DNA of 32,906 bases from NCBI GenBank assembly GCA_035604635.1, contig DATNIC010000186.1, positions 1 through 32,906 of the forward strand, read 5' to 3'. Under the pieces are notes generated by a model. The model worked only from the letters and a program-made list of their open reading frames with translations. It was not told the origin of the DNA and made no database searches. Source of the DNA: DATNIC01 sp035604635. GTDB taxonomy: Bacteria; Vulcanimicrobiota; Vulcanimicrobiia; Vulcanimicrobiales; Vulcanimicrobiaceae. A program made the translations under genes and the position numbers. Shown here one piece after another: positions 32,845-32,906 of the stretch (position 1 is its first letter; every line of letters starts with the position of its first letter).

Positions 32845-32906
32845 ATGATCGGTGGCGGCCCGCCGACCCACTTGATGTGGTCGGCGATGTTCAATCCCGA
32901 GAAGCC
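32845..32906 (+). CDS. Possible start of a further gene, cut by the window edge
   Basis: From ATG 32845 an open frame (MIGGGPPTHLMWSAMFNPEK) runs off the window. Nearly all third codon positions are G or C, matching real genes here. No strong Shine-Dalgarno is seen and no family can be named from 20 residues. It lies 31 nt after the second cytochrome, so it could continue the module. Confidence 0.35.
   Translation, partial: MIGGGPPTHLMWSAMFNPEK

Overview
The window is a gene-dense, GC-rich stretch of bacterial chromosome with strong G/C preference in third codon positions. Many genes start with TTG or GTG, genes overlap often, and there is almost no spare DNA. Predicted outer-membrane barrels, periplasmic cytochromes c and HtrA point to a diderm. 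RNase J, a LytR-CpsA-Psr protein and an HTH/DUF4115 RodZ-like protein are also typical of deep-branching diderm phyla. My best guess is Candidatus Eremiobacterota (WPS-2) or a neighbouring lineage, inferred from gene content and style, not proven. No tRNA, rRNA, CRISPR array, IS element or phage gene was seen, and no gene-free stretch exceeds 300 bp.

Layout. (1) 90-7850, minus strand: a tightly coupled cell-envelope and translation operon, rodZ-like > yajQ > rimO > LCP protein > polysaccharide deacetylase > 46-aa membrane protein > secA. (2) 7895-8983, plus: mnmA, divergent from that operon. (3) 8980-13696, minus: ftsK > PAP2 phosphatase > AtaL-like (DUF1857) protein > orphan amino-acid-type ABC binding protein > small tautomerase, all overlapping or nearly so. 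(4) 13737-16542, plus: a divergent isocitrate/isopropylmalate dehydrogenase-family enzyme, a TPR-plus-barrel outer-membrane protein and a DUF5069 protein. (5) 16544-19879: an orphan DppC-type permease and RNase J on the minus strand, with a secreted double TonB_C-like protein on the plus strand between them. (6) 19939-25277, plus: a small secreted Arg-rich protein, htrA with a terminator, then dnaK-grpE-dnaJ. (7) 25278-28104: a TonB-receptor-like barrel (minus), divergent from a small secreted protein and a TPR protein (plus). (8) 28168-32906, plus: a two-component system running directly into a periplasmic alcohol-oxidation module of cytochrome c, PQQ dehydrogenase, unknown secreted protein and a second cytochrome c, then a possible gene start at the edge.

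How it fits together. Most genes are housekeeping: protein export (SecA), folding and quality control (DnaK/GrpE/DnaJ, HtrA), tRNA and ribosome modification (MnmA, RimO), RNA decay (RNase J), chromosome segregation (FtsK) and cell-wall assembly (RodZ-like, LCP, deacetylase). The most distinctive part is the right-hand module. Its PQQ dehydrogenase has an Asp-Trp-Asp at the metal/catalytic site, the DxD pattern associated with lanthanide-dependent (XoxF-like) enzymes. It lacks the usual vicinal Cys pair, is flanked by two cytochromes about 74% identical, and its first cytochrome overlaps the sensor kinase gene by 4 nt. Other points worth attention are a DnaJ with half the normal zinc-finger, an FtsK with a 37-residue almost purely acidic linker, the uncatalogued 46-aa membrane ORF coupled to secA, and convergent gene pairs whose stop codons touch or overlap.
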